The notes beneath the pieces are model-generated. The model was not told the origin of the DNA and did no database searches. It was given only the letters and a program-made list of their open reading frames with translations. Shown piece by piece: positions 1 through 8,772 of a stretch of 64,000 nucleotides of DNA (its first letter is position 1; the number at the start of each line of letters is the position of its first letter). The stretch comes from Bifidobacterium sp. GTDB lineage: Bacteria > Actinomycetota > Actinomycetes > Actinomycetales > Bifidobacteriaceae. The translations under genes were made by a program, and so were the position numbers. The stretch covers positions 170,638-234,637 of the forward strand of contig JALCNP010000001.1 in NCBI GenBank assembly GCA_022649135.1, written 5' to 3'.

Positions 1-987
1 GACGGGCAGTCTTCCGATGAATTCCGGGAGCAGCCCGAACTCGGCGAGATCGTCGGAGCTAACGTGCGAAAGCAGATCCTGCTTGCTGATCTCATGGTCA
101 TGCCATGAGGCGCCGAAACCGCTCTCCCTTGTTCCGAGACGTTTTTCGATGATGTCGGTAAGCCCCACGAAGGCGCCGCCGCAGATGAAAAGAATTCCCC
201 GCGTGTTCACAGACACCATGTCCTGCTCCCGGTGCTTGCGCGTTCCCTCCAGCGGAACCGTCGCAATCGTTCCTTCGAGTATCTTGAGAAGCGCCTGCTG
301 GACGCCCTCCCCACTGACATCTCGAGTGATGGAGGTGTTCTCTCCGCTTTTCCGGGCGATCTTGTCAATTTCATCGATGTAGACGATGCCATGCTGGGCC
401 TTGCCCACATCACCGTCCGCGGCCTGCAGGAGACGCTGCAGCACCGTTTCCACGTCATCACCGACATAGCCGGCCTCCGTGAGCGTCGTGGCGTCGGTGA
501 TGACGAAGGGGACGTTCATGATGCGCGCCAAGGTCTGGGCAAGATAGGTTTTACCGACACCTGTGGGGCCGATGAGAAGGATGTTGGACTTGGAGACCTG
601 CACATGGTCGAGGAAGGTGGGAAGATTCACGGAATGCCCATCATCCCGCCCCGTTTTCCTGCCCAAACGGTCGGCGTCCTCATCCAGCTCCATGTTCACA
701 CGTTTGTAATGGTTGTAGACCGCTACCGCCAGCGTACGCCGCGCAGCATCCTGTCCGATGACATATTTTCCCAAAAAATCGTCGATTTCCGCCGGCTTGG
801 GCAAAGAGAGGGCATTGGCCTCGGCGTCGCGCCTGCGCTCCTGGGAGATGATGTCGACGCATAGTTCGATGCATTCATCGCAGATGGCCGCGTTGGGCCC
901 AGTGACAAGCTTGCGCACCTGGTGCTCGGTCTTGCCGCAGAACGTGCACCGGGGGATGTCCTCGTTATAGCTCACCACACGACCCAT
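1..987 (-). CDS. clpX: ATP-dependent Clp protease ATP-binding subunit ClpX (3' end outside window)
   Basis: AAA+ unfoldase that recognises substrates and feeds them to the ClpP peptidase. The 329 visible codons begin with a four-cysteine zinc-binding domain ([11 protein letters not shown] near residue 14, then CDECIELC near residue 37). A Walker A motif (GPTGVGKT) and the conserved [13 protein letters not shown] segment follow; the C-terminus lies beyond base 1. The start is an ATG preceded by a strong AAGGAGG. The gene is downstream of clpP1 and clpP2 on the same strand with a gap of about 100 bp, so it may be co-transcribed or have its own promoter. Identity is certain; only the end is missing. 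Confidence 0.97.
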   Translation of the reverse strand, partial: MGRVVSYNEDIPRCTFCGKTEHQVRKLVTGPNAAICDECIELCVDIISQERRRDAEANALSLPKPAEIDDFLGKYVIGQDAARRTLAVAVYNHYKRVNMELDEDADRLGRKTGRDDGHSVNLPTFLDHVQVSKSNILLIGPTGVGKTYLAQTLARIMNVPFVITDATTLTEAGYVGDDVETVLQRLLQAADGDVGKAQHGIVYIDEIDKIARKSGENTSITRDVSGEGVQQALLKILEGTIATVPLEGTRKHREQDMVSVNTRGILFICGGAFVGLTDIIEKRLGTRESGFGASWHDHEISKQDLLSHVSSDDLAEFGLLPEFIGRLPV

Positions 988-1086
988 GCCCCTACCTCCT
1001 TGTACAAAAGTTCCCTGTCCGTATCATGGCCGGTATTACGACGATACCCCCAACGCGTGCACGCCGGGGGTATCCGATTGTGGAGA

Positions 1087-1758
1087 TTATTTGCGGGCAG
1101 CCAGAACCTCGTCCACAATCCCGTATTCCTTGGCCTCATTGGCAGTGAGGAAAGTGTCCACTTCGATGTCCTTGCGGATCTTCTCGACGCTTTGGCCCGT
1201 GCGCTCGGCCAGAGTGTCCTCCAGCCACTGCCGCATCCTCAGCATCTCCTTGGCCTGAATCTCGATCTCGGTGGCCTTTCCGAACCCCTGATCGATGGCG
1301 GGCTGATGGATGAGTACACGCGCATTAGGCAGTATCAGCCTTTTGCCCTTGGTCCCCGCGGCGAGGATGATCGCCGCGGCGGAGGCGGCCTGCCCAAGGC
1401 AGACGGTCTGCACATCCGGCTTGATGTACTGCATCGTGTCGTAGATCGCAGTCATGGCGGTCATCGAACCACCGGGAGAATTGATGTACATCATGACATC
1501 ACGATTGGGATCCTGGCTTTCCAGAACCAGAAGCTGCGCCATGATGTCGTCCGAGGAGGTGTCGTCGACCTGAACCCCCATGAAGATGATGCGATCCTCG
1601 AACAGCTTGGTGTAGGGATCCTGCGTCTTCATTCCATAGGGCGTACGCTCTCCGAACTGCGGCAGAACGTACCGGTCACGCGGCTGGAAACCAGCGACCC
1701 CGCGCGGCCCCGCCAAACGATTGGCTCGCGCTACGAATTGAGCTTCTTCCGAGGCCAT
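1087..1758 (-). CDS. clpP2: ATP-dependent Clp protease proteolytic subunit ClpP2
   Basis: Serine peptidase subunit of the Clp complex, 223 residues from the chosen start. The catalytic triad is visible: Ser in GQAASAAA, His in RVLIHQP and Asp in DIEVDTFL. The frame stays open 18 bp further upstream, but the ATG giving MASEEAQF has AAGGGGGAG at good spacing and begins one base after the clpP1 stop, so I chose it. Actinobacteria usually need two different ClpP paralogs to form one active mixed tetradecamer, which fits the clpP1-clpP2 pair here. Translation is probably coupled to clpP1. Confidence 0.96.
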   Translation of the reverse strand: MASEEAQFVARANRLAGPRGVAGFQPRDRYVLPQFGERTPYGMKTQDPYTKLFEDRIIFMGVQVDDTSSDDIMAQLLVLESQDPNRDVMMYINSPGGSMTAMTAIYDTMQYIKPDVQTVCLGQAASAAAIILAAGTKGKRLILPNARVLIHQPAIDQGFGKATEIEIQAKEMLRMRQWLEDTLAERTGQSVEKIRKDIEVDTFLTANEAKEYGIVDEVLAARK

Positions 1759-1759
1759 G

Positions 1760-2392
1760 TCACTCCCCCTTCTCATCGGTGCTATCGGCGCTCATTGACT
1801 CCGGAGTCGTGACAAGCTTATCGATGAACCCATAGTCCAAGGCCTGCTGCGCGGTGAACCAATGATCGTACTCGTTGTCTCGATAGATTTCCTCCACCGT
1901 ATGGCCGGTCTGTTTGGCAGTCAGTTCGGCCATCGTCTTCTTCATGTCCATAATCAGCTCGGCGTTGATGCGCACATCGGTTGTCGTTCCTCCGATGCCC
2001 CCCGATGGCTGATGCATCAGCACACGGGAGTGGGACGTCAGGAAACGCTTTCCCGGCGTGCCTGAGCTGAGCAGAAACTGCCCCATCGACGCGCACATTC
2101 CAAGGCCCACCGTAGCGACATCAGGCTGAATGAGCTGCATCGTGTCGTACACCGCCATACCCGCGGTGATGGAGCCACCGGGCGAGTTGATGTAAAGCCA
2201 TATGTCCTTGCCGGGATCCTCCGCAGCCAGCATAAGCATTTGCGCGCAGATCACGTTCGCATTGTCGTCCTTGACCTCGGATCCGAGCCAGATAATACGG
2301 TCCTTGAGCAGTCTGTTAAAAATCGGATCCGTGACCGAAGGTGCGTTCCCCTCGTCCATCACGGGCGAGGATGTCAGATAATCCGCCACCAT
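1760..2392 (-). CDS. clpP1: ATP-dependent Clp protease proteolytic subunit ClpP1
   Basis: First peptidase paralog of the pair, 210 residues. The active-site serine is in GMCASMGQ, the histidine in RVLMHQP and the aspartate in DNEYDHWF. AAGGAG lies just upstream of the ATG. The gene starts only 34 bp after the end of the ClC-antiporter gene, so its promoter is either inside that gene's 3' end or shared with it. In Bifidobacterium breve the clpP operon is known to be activated by ClgR, and a clgR gene is present at about 51 kb of this window. I could not identify a convincing ClgR operator in the short upstream gap. Confidence 0.96.
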   Translation of the reverse strand: MVADYLTSSPVMDEGNAPSVTDPIFNRLLKDRIIWLGSEVKDDNANVICAQMLMLAAEDPGKDIWLYINSPGGSITAGMAVYDTMQLIQPDVATVGLGMCASMGQFLLSSGTPGKRFLTSHSRVLMHQPSGGIGGTTTDVRINAELIMDMKKTMAELTAKQTGHTVEEIYRDNEYDHWFTAQQALDYGFIDKLVTTPESMSADSTDEKGE

Positions 2393-2426
2393 GTCTCCTT
2401 ACCAACTATGTCGTACGCTTAGAACA

Positions 2427-3722
2427 CTACCGTGGTGAAACGACCGAGCGCGCCGTTTTGCGCTGTGTGCGAGAAAGAACGGGAGCCATCCACAAGGACA
2501 CCAACGAGGAAACCGCAACGGCCACGCAGACGGGAACGAAGAAGACGCTGGGAACACCTGTGAGTTCCAACACCAGGCACATGGCCATGAGCGGGGCCTT
2601 CTGCGAGGCCGACAGCAGGGCGGCCGCGCCAATCACCGCACACGCCGCCACGGAATCTCCGGGGAAAGCCATAATCCACGGCAGCCCCAAGGCAGCCCCC
2701 AGGAGTGCCCCCAGGGAAATACCCGGCTGCAGAACACCTCCCGAAGCTCCCGAGCGGATGGTGAGCAGGGTCGCCGATGCCTTCACCACGAACAGGACCA
2801 CCAGGATGAGTATCGTTGTGCATGAAGCCCGACCAGTGATTCCAAAGGCAAATTCCGCGGCTGCACGACCATTCCCCATGACCTGAGGCAGCCATATGGC
2901 AGCAACACCGGTGAACGCCGCGGCCGCCGGCATCAGCCACATGATGGACACGCCGTGCGGCTTGTTCCCTTCCGCCCACTGCGATCCTCTGCGGAACAAC
3001 GCTCCCGCAACGCCACATACGATGCCTCCGACGCATGCAAAAAGAGTCAGACTCGGCGTGTTGCCGGCCTGGAGGCCCGACAGGACGTAGAATGCATGAT
3101 CCCCCTTGATAAGAGAAGCCACGTAGGCCGCGACGGCGGACATCCCCAATGACAATCCCACCGTCTCGATCGCGGCATCGGCAAGCAGTATCTCGACGGC
3201 GAAGAACATACCCGCCAACGGTGCGTCATACACCCCCGCCAGACCTGCGCCGGCCGCAGCGGCGACCACAAGTCTGACATCTTTTGCCTTCAGATGCATC
3301 AGGGCTCCGAAACGCTGAGCCAGCATGGCTCCCAGCTCCCGCGGCGCGACCTCCCTGCCTATCGACGCGCCAGAGCCAACGATGAGAATCTGCAGGGACA
3401 CATGTACGATTGTCTGCCACAGGGGCATTCTCTCACCGGAAACCGCCTTTGCCACCGAAGGAACCTTTGCGGTGCGCGATCTCAACAGCCACCACGCCAC
3501 CGATGCGGCGAACGCCACACCCACGACGGACAGAACCCGCCGGAAGGGGGCCACCGAATAGGGACCTGGTCGCGAGGGTATCTCGACGAAACCGAGCGCG
3601 ATGTGCTCGACACCGTAGAGCAGAAGAGTGAGCAGACCGGCTCCCACCCCTATGATGGATCCTAGAAGCACAACCGCCGCAACAAGCCATCCGGCGCGCC
3701 GGACATCGAATCTCATGCTCAT
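2427..3722 (-). CDS. ClC-family chloride channel / H+-Cl- antiporter
   Basis: Polytopic membrane protein of about 431 residues. It carries the ClC signature GSGASIGREVAPRE (equivalent to GxGxxxGREGP in the family) and a later SGASGGVLQPGISLG motif, both of which line the anion pathway. There are about ten hydrophobic segments and no C-terminal CBS domains. Bacterial ClC proteins commonly exchange chloride for protons and are linked to acid resistance; that role here is inference. The frame extends to a GTG 12 bp upstream that sits inside the likely ribosome binding site (AAGGTGGGG), so ATG at 3722, or the ATG at 3716, is more probable. The gene is isolated from tig by a strong hairpin and precedes clpP1 by 34 bp. 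Confidence 0.88.
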   Translation of the reverse strand: MSMRFDVRRAGWLVAAVVLLGSIIGVGAGLLTLLLYGVEHIALGFVEIPSRPGPYSVAPFRRVLSVVGVAFAASVAWWLLRSRTAKVPSVAKAVSGERMPLWQTIVHVSLQILIVGSGASIGREVAPRELGAMLAQRFGALMHLKAKDVRLVVAAAAGAGLAGVYDAPLAGMFFAVEILLADAAIETVGLSLGMSAVAAYVASLIKGDHAFYVLSGLQAGNTPSLTLFACVGGIVCGVAGALFRRGSQWAEGNKPHGVSIMWLMPAAAAFTGVAAIWLPQVMGNGRAAAEFAFGITGRASCTTILILVVLFVVKASATLLTIRSGASGGVLQPGISLGALLGAALGLPWIMAFPGDSVAACAVIGAAALLSASQKAPLMAMCLVLELTGVPSVFFVPVCVAVAVSSLVSLWMAPVLSRTQRKTARSVVSPR

Positions 3723-3776
3723 TGATCGCCCCACCTTCCGCCTTCGTTCGCCGCAGCGACGACGGGCTGTTTCGGA

Positions 3777-3822
3777 TGTAGATGAAAGCCCGGAACCATG
3801 AGGTTCCGGGCTTTCATCTACA
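3777..3822. terminator. perfect 21-bp hairpin between tig and the ClC gene
   Basis: Two 21-base arms (3777-3797 and 3802-3822) are exact reverse complements around a 4-base loop (ATGA). The hairpin lies downstream of the trigger factor gene and about 55 bp before the ClC start. Neither side has a clear T-run, but the stem is long and stable. It most likely ends the tig transcript and protects its 3' end. Confidence 0.8.
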
Positions 3823-3935
3823 CATCTGCATCAGCCGACAGGCAGGCGCGTTCGTTCGATGACCCGATCGTGCACAACATAAGCAGTGTCACCGTGTTAT
3901 CTCACCCGCATTTCCTGTCGCCGACGACCATATCC

Positions 3936-5318
3936 TCAGTCTTCGTCTCCGGCTTTGTCGGAGGAAAGCTCATCGGCCACGGCGGCCGCCGCGGAAGCGG
4001 CCTCCACGCTTTCCGACTCCTCTTGCGGCTGATCCTCAGGCTCTCCCAGGAAGGCACTCAGATCCAGCGTTTCGCCCTCGGAGGTGAAGGTCACGGCCCT
4101 CATGGCCGCGAGAAGACCCTTGGACCGTCCGACCTCCTGCACTGCGGATCCGAGCTGGCCGTTGTTCACGATGGAGTTGATGAAGTGGCTGGGATCCATG
4201 CCGTACTGCTGAGCGATGGAGGCGAGGAAATTGGTCACATCCGCCTGAGAGACCTTGATTTCAAGGCTTTCCGCAAGCGCGTCGAGAACCATTTGATCGC
4301 GCAGCTCCTTCTCCACACTGGTTTCGGCCTCCTTCTTCTGCTCGTCCGTGACCTTTTCCGGATCTGGAGTCATCCCCTTGATGTGTTCCGCGATCATATC
4401 GGCCTTGACTCCCTTGGGAAGGGGAATGTCCAGACCGTCCTCGAGACGGGCCATGAAGGCATCGCGCGCATCGGTGGCCTGGCGTCCCTTGGCGTCCTGC
4501 TCGCTCGTCTTGCGGATATCCGCCTTCAGCTCGTCAAGGGTGTCGAATTCGGAAGCCTCCTGGGCGAAGTCGTCATCGATGTCGGGAAGTTCCTCGGTCT
4601 TGACCGAGTTGACCTTCACCTTCACCTGGGCCTTCTCCCCCTCATGCTTTCCAGCCTCGAGGGTCCCCTCGAACGTGGTCTCCTCACCGGCGGAGAGACC
4701 GTCGAGCGCCTCGTCCAGACCATCAAGCATCGTTCCCGAGCCGAGCTCGTAGCTCACACCCTCCTGGGAATCGACCGACTCGCCGTCTATCGTGGCATCC
4801 AGATCGATATTTGCATAGTCGCCCTTTGCGGCCGGGCGATCAACGCTGACCAGAGTGCCGAAGCGCTGACGCAACGTCTCCAGACGCTTGCTGACATCCT
4901 CGTCGGTGACCTGGGCCTTGGCGATGTCAATCGTCATTCCGTCGATCGCAGGCAGCTCGATGTCCGGACGGCGTTCAACCGTGGCGACGAACTTGAGCTT
5001 GGTCTCATCGTCGGCCGTCTTCGGAACCTCCTGCACGTCCAACTCGGGCTGCGCCATGGGACGAATCTTCTTTTCCTCCAAAGCCTTGGAATACAGCTCG
5101 GGAACACCGCTGTTCACGGCTTCTCCCGCGACGGCCGGGAATCCCACGCGCTGCTCGATGATCTTGCCGGGCACATGGCCCTTGCGGAAGCCAGGGACGT
5201 TGACCTGCTTGGCGATCTCCTTGCGGGCCGTGTCGAGATAGGGGTCGAACTCTTCGGGATCGACGGTGATGGTGAGCTTCACCTTGGTGGGCTCGAGATT
5301 CCTGACGCTGATTTTCAC
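3936..5318 (-). CDS. tig: trigger factor, ribosome-associated peptidyl-prolyl isomerase chaperone
   Basis: Binds the ribosomal exit tunnel and shields nascent chains. The 460 residues show the N-terminal ribosome-binding domain with its signature loop (VPGFRKGHVPGKI, about residues 40-52). A central FKBP-type domain follows (AAKGDYANIDLDATIDG, about residues 155-175), then the helical C-terminal chaperone domain. The C-terminus ends in an acidic, Ala-rich tail typical of actinobacterial versions. The start codon is GTG, with AGGAG seven bases upstream. It lies upstream of the clp genes on the same strand, a common bacterial order, but a strong terminator and the ClC gene separate them here. 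Confidence 0.97.
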   Translation of the reverse strand: MKISVRNLEPTKVKLTITVDPEEFDPYLDTARKEIAKQVNVPGFRKGHVPGKIIEQRVGFPAVAGEAVNSGVPELYSKALEEKKIRPMAQPELDVQEVPKTADDETKLKFVATVERRPDIELPAIDGMTIDIAKAQVTDEDVSKRLETLRQRFGTLVSVDRPAAKGDYANIDLDATIDGESVDSQEGVSYELGSGTMLDGLDEALDGLSAGEETTFEGTLEAGKHEGEKAQVKVKVNSVKTEELPDIDDDFAQEASEFDTLDELKADIRKTSEQDAKGRQATDARDAFMARLEDGLDIPLPKGVKADMIAEHIKGMTPDPEKVTDEQKKEAETSVEKELRDQMVLDALAESLEIKVSQADVTNFLASIAQQYGMDPSHFINSIVNNGQLGSAVQEVGRSKGLLAAMRAVTFTSEGETLDLSAFLGEPEDQPQEESESVEAASAAAAVADELSSDKAGDED

Positions 5319-5369
5319 GCTTGCGCTCCTGAAATACGGTTATTCAACTATTCTGCCTTGAGGCAACCG

Positions 5370-6662
5370 TTACATGATAACGCGACTTACGGACGCTGCG
5401 AGCAAACGTATCTGCCATTCGCGCGCGCCCTGATCGGCGAGGAAACCTTCCACATCGCGTTTCTGCGGATCATCGGTCCAGCACAGGTTGCGCACGCTCT
5501 GCGGCTTGAGGAGCATGTCCGACGGGGTGTGGGTGTCCTGCGAAACCTGTGCGATCACCTTCCGGACGTTCTGCAGCCGCCGGAACCGCTCGGGATGGTG
5601 CGACGACCACAGTCGCATGGATCGGGGGGCGTTGCCGCGGGCATCGTTGTCGCCCGCCGGCATGGTCGGCCACTCGTCCGGGGCCTCGTCCAGGGCCCGC
5701 TGGATCACGCCCTTCCACATCGAGGGCTTCACGCGCCGCTGAATCGGCGCGTAGCGCTCGAACATCTTGTCCTGCTCACCGCCGGTGCGTATTCGGACAC
5801 GCTCGTTCAACGACCTGATTTCTCTGAACTCGCGAGCGTTGTGCGGCTTGCGTCTCGCAGCTTCGATGATGGCCGCGTCGCTCAGCAGCAGAGTGGGGGC
5901 GATGTCGTAGCTGCGCGCCAAGGCGTCCCTCTCCGTCCACAGGGCCTTGGCCACGGCCTGACCCTGAGGGTCATGGTTAAGAACGGTGATGTGCGAGATT
6001 CTCATCCATGGCACCGGATGCGGCTTGCGAGGCGACATGCCCCTGTCGAGGGCGTAGGCGAATTCCTCCCGGGCCCATTCGATTTTCCCCTGCGCGCGGA
6101 GATCCTCGCGCATCAGTCTCTCCAGCTCTATGAGCAGCTCCACATCGAGTGCCGCGTAGTTTCTCCAGTCCCTCGGCAGCGGTCGATAGGACCAGTCCGC
6201 GGCCGAATGCTCCTTCGCCAGCGTGATTCCCAGATAGCGTTCGGTGACGGCCGTGAGCCCGAATCGATGCATCCCCAAAAGGCGTGCCGCGATCTCGGTG
6301 TCGAACAAAGCCTGCGGGCGCATGCCCACATCGGCGAATCCGGGAAGGTCCTGCAGGGCATCATGCAGAATCCACGTGGCGTCGCCGACGGCCCCGTTGA
6401 ACGAGGACCACAGCCCTCCCTGCTCGTGTATGGCGATTGGATCGACCAAGGCGATACCCGCACCATCCCGCTTGAACTGCACGAGCCAGTCCTCATGACC
6501 ATATCGGAAGCCGGACGCCCGCTCGGCATCGGCGGCCACCGGACCGCTGGCATCCGAAAAATCCTCGCACAACCGTTGGAAACCGGCCAGCGTATCGATG
6601 ACGTCGGGTATTCCACCACGCGGCTCGGACAGCAATCGCGGTTCACCGTTCAACCGAAACAT
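5370..6662 (-). CDS. ribonuclease D-like 3'-5' exonuclease with HRDC domain
   Basis: Probable RNA 3'-end processing exonuclease of the DEDD superfamily, about 430 residues. Exo I acidic residues are in VAADAERASG, an Exo II region is near ATWILHDALQDL, and YAALDVELL fits Exo III with the DEDDy tyrosine. The C-terminal half matches an HRDC-type nucleic-acid-binding region. The start is uncertain: ATG at 6662 overlaps the end of the DUF3000 gene by 20 bp but sits directly on GGAGG, while TTG at 6653 has ideal spacing to the same GGAGG. Either way translation is coupled to the upstream gene. The DUF3000-RNase D pairing is conserved in actinobacteria (for example Rv2680-Rv2681). Confidence 0.88.
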   Translation of the reverse strand: MFRLNGEPRLLSEPRGGIPDVIDTLAGFQRLCEDFSDASGPVAADAERASGFRYGHEDWLVQFKRDGAGIALVDPIAIHEQGGLWSSFNGAVGDATWILHDALQDLPGFADVGMRPQALFDTEIAARLLGMHRFGLTAVTERYLGITLAKEHSAADWSYRPLPRDWRNYAALDVELLIELERLMREDLRAQGKIEWAREEFAYALDRGMSPRKPHPVPWMRISHITVLNHDPQGQAVAKALWTERDALARSYDIAPTLLLSDAAIIEAARRKPHNAREFREIRSLNERVRIRTGGEQDKMFERYAPIQRRVKPSMWKGVIQRALDEAPDEWPTMPAGDNDARGNAPRSMRLWSSHHPERFRRLQNVRKVIAQVSQDTHTPSDMLLKPQSVRNLCWTDDPQKRDVEGFLADQGAREWQIRLLAASVSRVIM

Positions 6663-7344
6663 CCTCCTCAACGCCGGACATCGATTCGATGAAATCAGCC
6701 CACCCGGCAACGTAGGCACCGGCATTCACAGACGTTTCGCCGCCGCCGGCAGGCGTCCATGATACACGCATCTCGCAACCGTACATCTCCTGCACCGGGC
6801 CGGAGCCGAAAACACTGTCATGGACCACGCTCACCGTGCCCTTCACGCTTCCCTCACGCACCGGACCGATGAATTCGTGGAGATAGTCCCAATACAGCTC
6901 CCCCGTGAGGCCGTTTCTCTCACGGTTCAGAAGGGGAACACCGGCGAAGGCGGCGACGCGCCACCTCGATTCCCAGCTTTCACGCGGCTCCCGGGAGTAC
7001 AGAATCATGATCCAACCCGACGACCCGCGATCCACGGCGGAGTGGCGATGCATCGTACCCTCCTCCGACGCATCCGCGGTGAAGAACGGACCGGCCAGAG
7101 GATCTTCGCGATGATCCATCTCGATCCCGATTCCGAAATCGGCCCACGACCTGGGCACCGGAATCTCGCGATAGCGCATGGCAGGCACACGAGGCATGTC
7201 ACGAACGGACAACACGGCCGACCACAGATCGTCAGGAACCCCTGCAGGCCTTCGCAGGTTCTCCTCGGCACCACGATCGTCATGCCGGACGTCCTCCGTG
7301 TCGTGCATATCCGTTCTACCGGGGAAAGCATAAAGATTTGCCAT
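6643..7344 (-). CDS. DUF3000 family protein
   Basis: Actinobacterial protein of unknown function, about 233 residues from the chosen start, without membrane segments or an obvious catalytic motif. Recognisable features are VPDDLWSAVLSVR, the segment SWADFGIGIEMDH and a C-terminal AYVAGWADFIESM, which fit the DUF3000 family. The ATG chosen (MANLYAFPG) has no Shine-Dalgarno but has TAGCCT exactly 7 nt upstream, suggesting a leaderless mRNA. An internal ATG at 7308 is the alternative. The stop codon lies inside the start region of the RNase D gene, so the two form a coupled pair. Its role is unknown; the constant partner suggests RNA metabolism. Confidence 0.75.
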   Translation of the reverse strand: MANLYAFPGRTDMHDTEDVRHDDRGAEENLRRPAGVPDDLWSAVLSVRDMPRVPAMRYREIPVPRSWADFGIGIEMDHREDPLAGPFFTADASEEGTMHRHSAVDRGSSGWIMILYSREPRESWESRWRVAAFAGVPLLNRERNGLTGELYWDYLHEFIGPVREGSVKGTVSVVHDSVFGSGPVQEMYGCEMRVSWTPAGGGETSVNAGAYVAGWADFIESMSGVEEDVSVER

Positions 7345-7351
7345 GCTTTCA

Positions 7352-7357
7352 AGGCTA
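7352..7357 (-). promoter_or_regulatory. -10-like hexamer for a leaderless DUF3000 transcript
   Basis: TAGCCT on the minus strand followed by 7 nt and then ATG. No ribosome binding site is present in the gap. The spacing would put the transcript start at the start codon. Confidence 0.45.
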
Positions 7358-7576
7358 AGGTCACTCGGCGAATATCGCGGTATTTGAGACCGCTTGTCGC
7401 GAATTCCGTGGCGGGGAAAACGTTTCGGGACCCCAGACCGCCGACGCTGCATGATCCCGAGCCGTTCTGCGGACTCGGAATATGCGCGACGACGCGCGCG
7501 CCGGCGCGCGCTCGGCCATGACCGCACCAATTCCGCCGATTGGCATGCCCGCGCCGAAACACCGGAAATCGAAATG

Positions 7577-8458
7577 TCAGTAGACGACGAAACCGTGCTT
7601 TTCGAACTGCTCGCTCACTCTCTTCTTCAATGCCGCGGAGGGACCCTTCTGATGCTCGAGCGGATAAGGAATCCTCAGCTCATGCCATTTGGGGCGACCG
7701 AGCTGATGGAAGCCCAGCACATCGATATGCTCCACGGCACTGGAGAATCTTTCGCATATCGCCGCGACGTTCTCCACGTTCTCATACGAGTCCGTCAGCC
7801 CGGGAACGAGGACGAATCTCACCCATATCTTCTTGCCCTGACGGGCGAGCCTCTCGCCGAATGCGATGGTCGGCGCCAGCGTTCCCCCCGTCACCGTGTG
7901 GTAGGTCTGCTCGTCGCCCGATTTGACGTCGAGAAGGCACAGATCGATATCGTCGATCATCTCATCGGTGAAGTTGGCGTTGAGGAAGCCCGAGGTATCG
8001 ATACACGTGTGCACGCCCATCTCCCGCGCGGCCCGGAACACGCGCGACACGAACGCCGGTTGCATCATCGGCTCGCCCCCGGAGAAGGTGATGCCTCCGC
8101 CGGTTGCCATGAACAGGTCCTTATAGCGCTCGACCTTCTTGATCATGGCCTCGAGGTACACAGGCTGGCCGTCGCGCATCTTCCACGTGTCCGGATTCTG
8201 GCAGTACTGGCATCGGAGAGGGCAGCCGCTCATGAATACCGTCATTCTGGTGCCCGGACCATCAACCGACGTGTTGATGTCCCATGAATGAACGAAGCCT
8301 ATGTCGCCGGTCCGCAGTGCATGGATCCGGTCCCGTCTGTCCAAACCGATGGGCGATTCGAAACCGGACAGCCCGCCCATCAGGGTCTGGCTCGCATACA
8401 CCTTGGATTCCTTGAGCATATGCGGCTTGGTGGTGTGGAACTGCATAATCTCCGACAT
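7577..8458 (-). CDS. pflA: pyruvate formate-lyase activating enzyme (radical SAM)
   Basis: Installs the glycyl radical on PflB using S-adenosylmethionine and a 4Fe-4S cluster. The diagnostic CxxxCxxC is seen in SGCPLRCQYCQNP, followed by GGGITFSGGEPMMQ (the SAM-binding GGE). About 293 residues from the start used. Two adjacent ATGs follow AAGGAGG; the second (MSEIMQFH) has better spacing. The first 60 residues are longer than in E. coli PflA. The gene is immediately downstream of pflB on the same strand, but 314 bp and a long hairpin separate them, so the activase may be made at a lower level than the lyase. Confidence 0.96.
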   Translation of the reverse strand: MSEIMQFHTTKPHMLKESKVYASQTLMGGLSGFESPIGLDRRDRIHALRTGDIGFVHSWDINTSVDGPGTRMTVFMSGCPLRCQYCQNPDTWKMRDGQPVYLEAMIKKVERYKDLFMATGGGITFSGGEPMMQPAFVSRVFRAAREMGVHTCIDTSGFLNANFTDEMIDDIDLCLLDVKSGDEQTYHTVTGGTLAPTIAFGERLARQGKKIWVRFVLVPGLTDSYENVENVAAICERFSSAVEHIDVLGFHQLGRPKWHELRIPYPLEHQKGPSAALKKRVSEQFEKHGFVVY

Positions 8459-8612
8459 CATTGTCCTCCTTCGGATCGTGCCTTGTCTCATAGTACAAAC
8501 GCCGGGCGCCAACGCCGTCGTTCATGGTGCGCCGCGAGCGTAACCCGGACGGCGGGGGCGTCTCCAACGGGGGAAGCGCGTCGAATGACAGGCAATGACG
8601 TGCGACGCATGG

Positions 8613-8682
8613 CATCATATGAGGAAGCGTCAGGGGGCGCGACCGGTTTCCGGCCCGCCTCCTGACGCTTCCTCATATGATG
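8613..8682. terminator. long hairpin in the pflB-pflA gap
   Basis: Arms of 22 bases (8613-8634 and 8661-8682) are exact reverse complements. The stem can extend by several further pairs including one G-U, leaving a loop of about 15 bases. There is no T-run on either side. It sits in the 314-bp stretch between pflB and pflA, where I see no coding sequence. Possible roles are partial termination, attenuation, or a processing and stability element; the sequence alone cannot decide. Confidence 0.65.
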
Positions 8683-8772
8683 TGTCTCGCCCGCTCACCC
8701 GATGATCTCACAATCACGCAGTGACGAAGCAGGTATCGGGTGTTCACAGCACTGGGCCGCGAACACGTTCGC

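Noticed and set aside
2393..2470. Possible ClgR operator before clpP1 (CGCTTAGAAC)
   Set aside because: Only a half-site-like resemblance, not palindromic. I cannot support it without more promoters for comparison.
3798..6692. Open frame of 964 codons on the plus strand
   Set aside because: It lies antisense to trigger factor and the RNase D-like gene, both with clear domains. The translation is Arg/Gly/Leu/His-rich and has no family motif; long antisense frames are usual at high GC.
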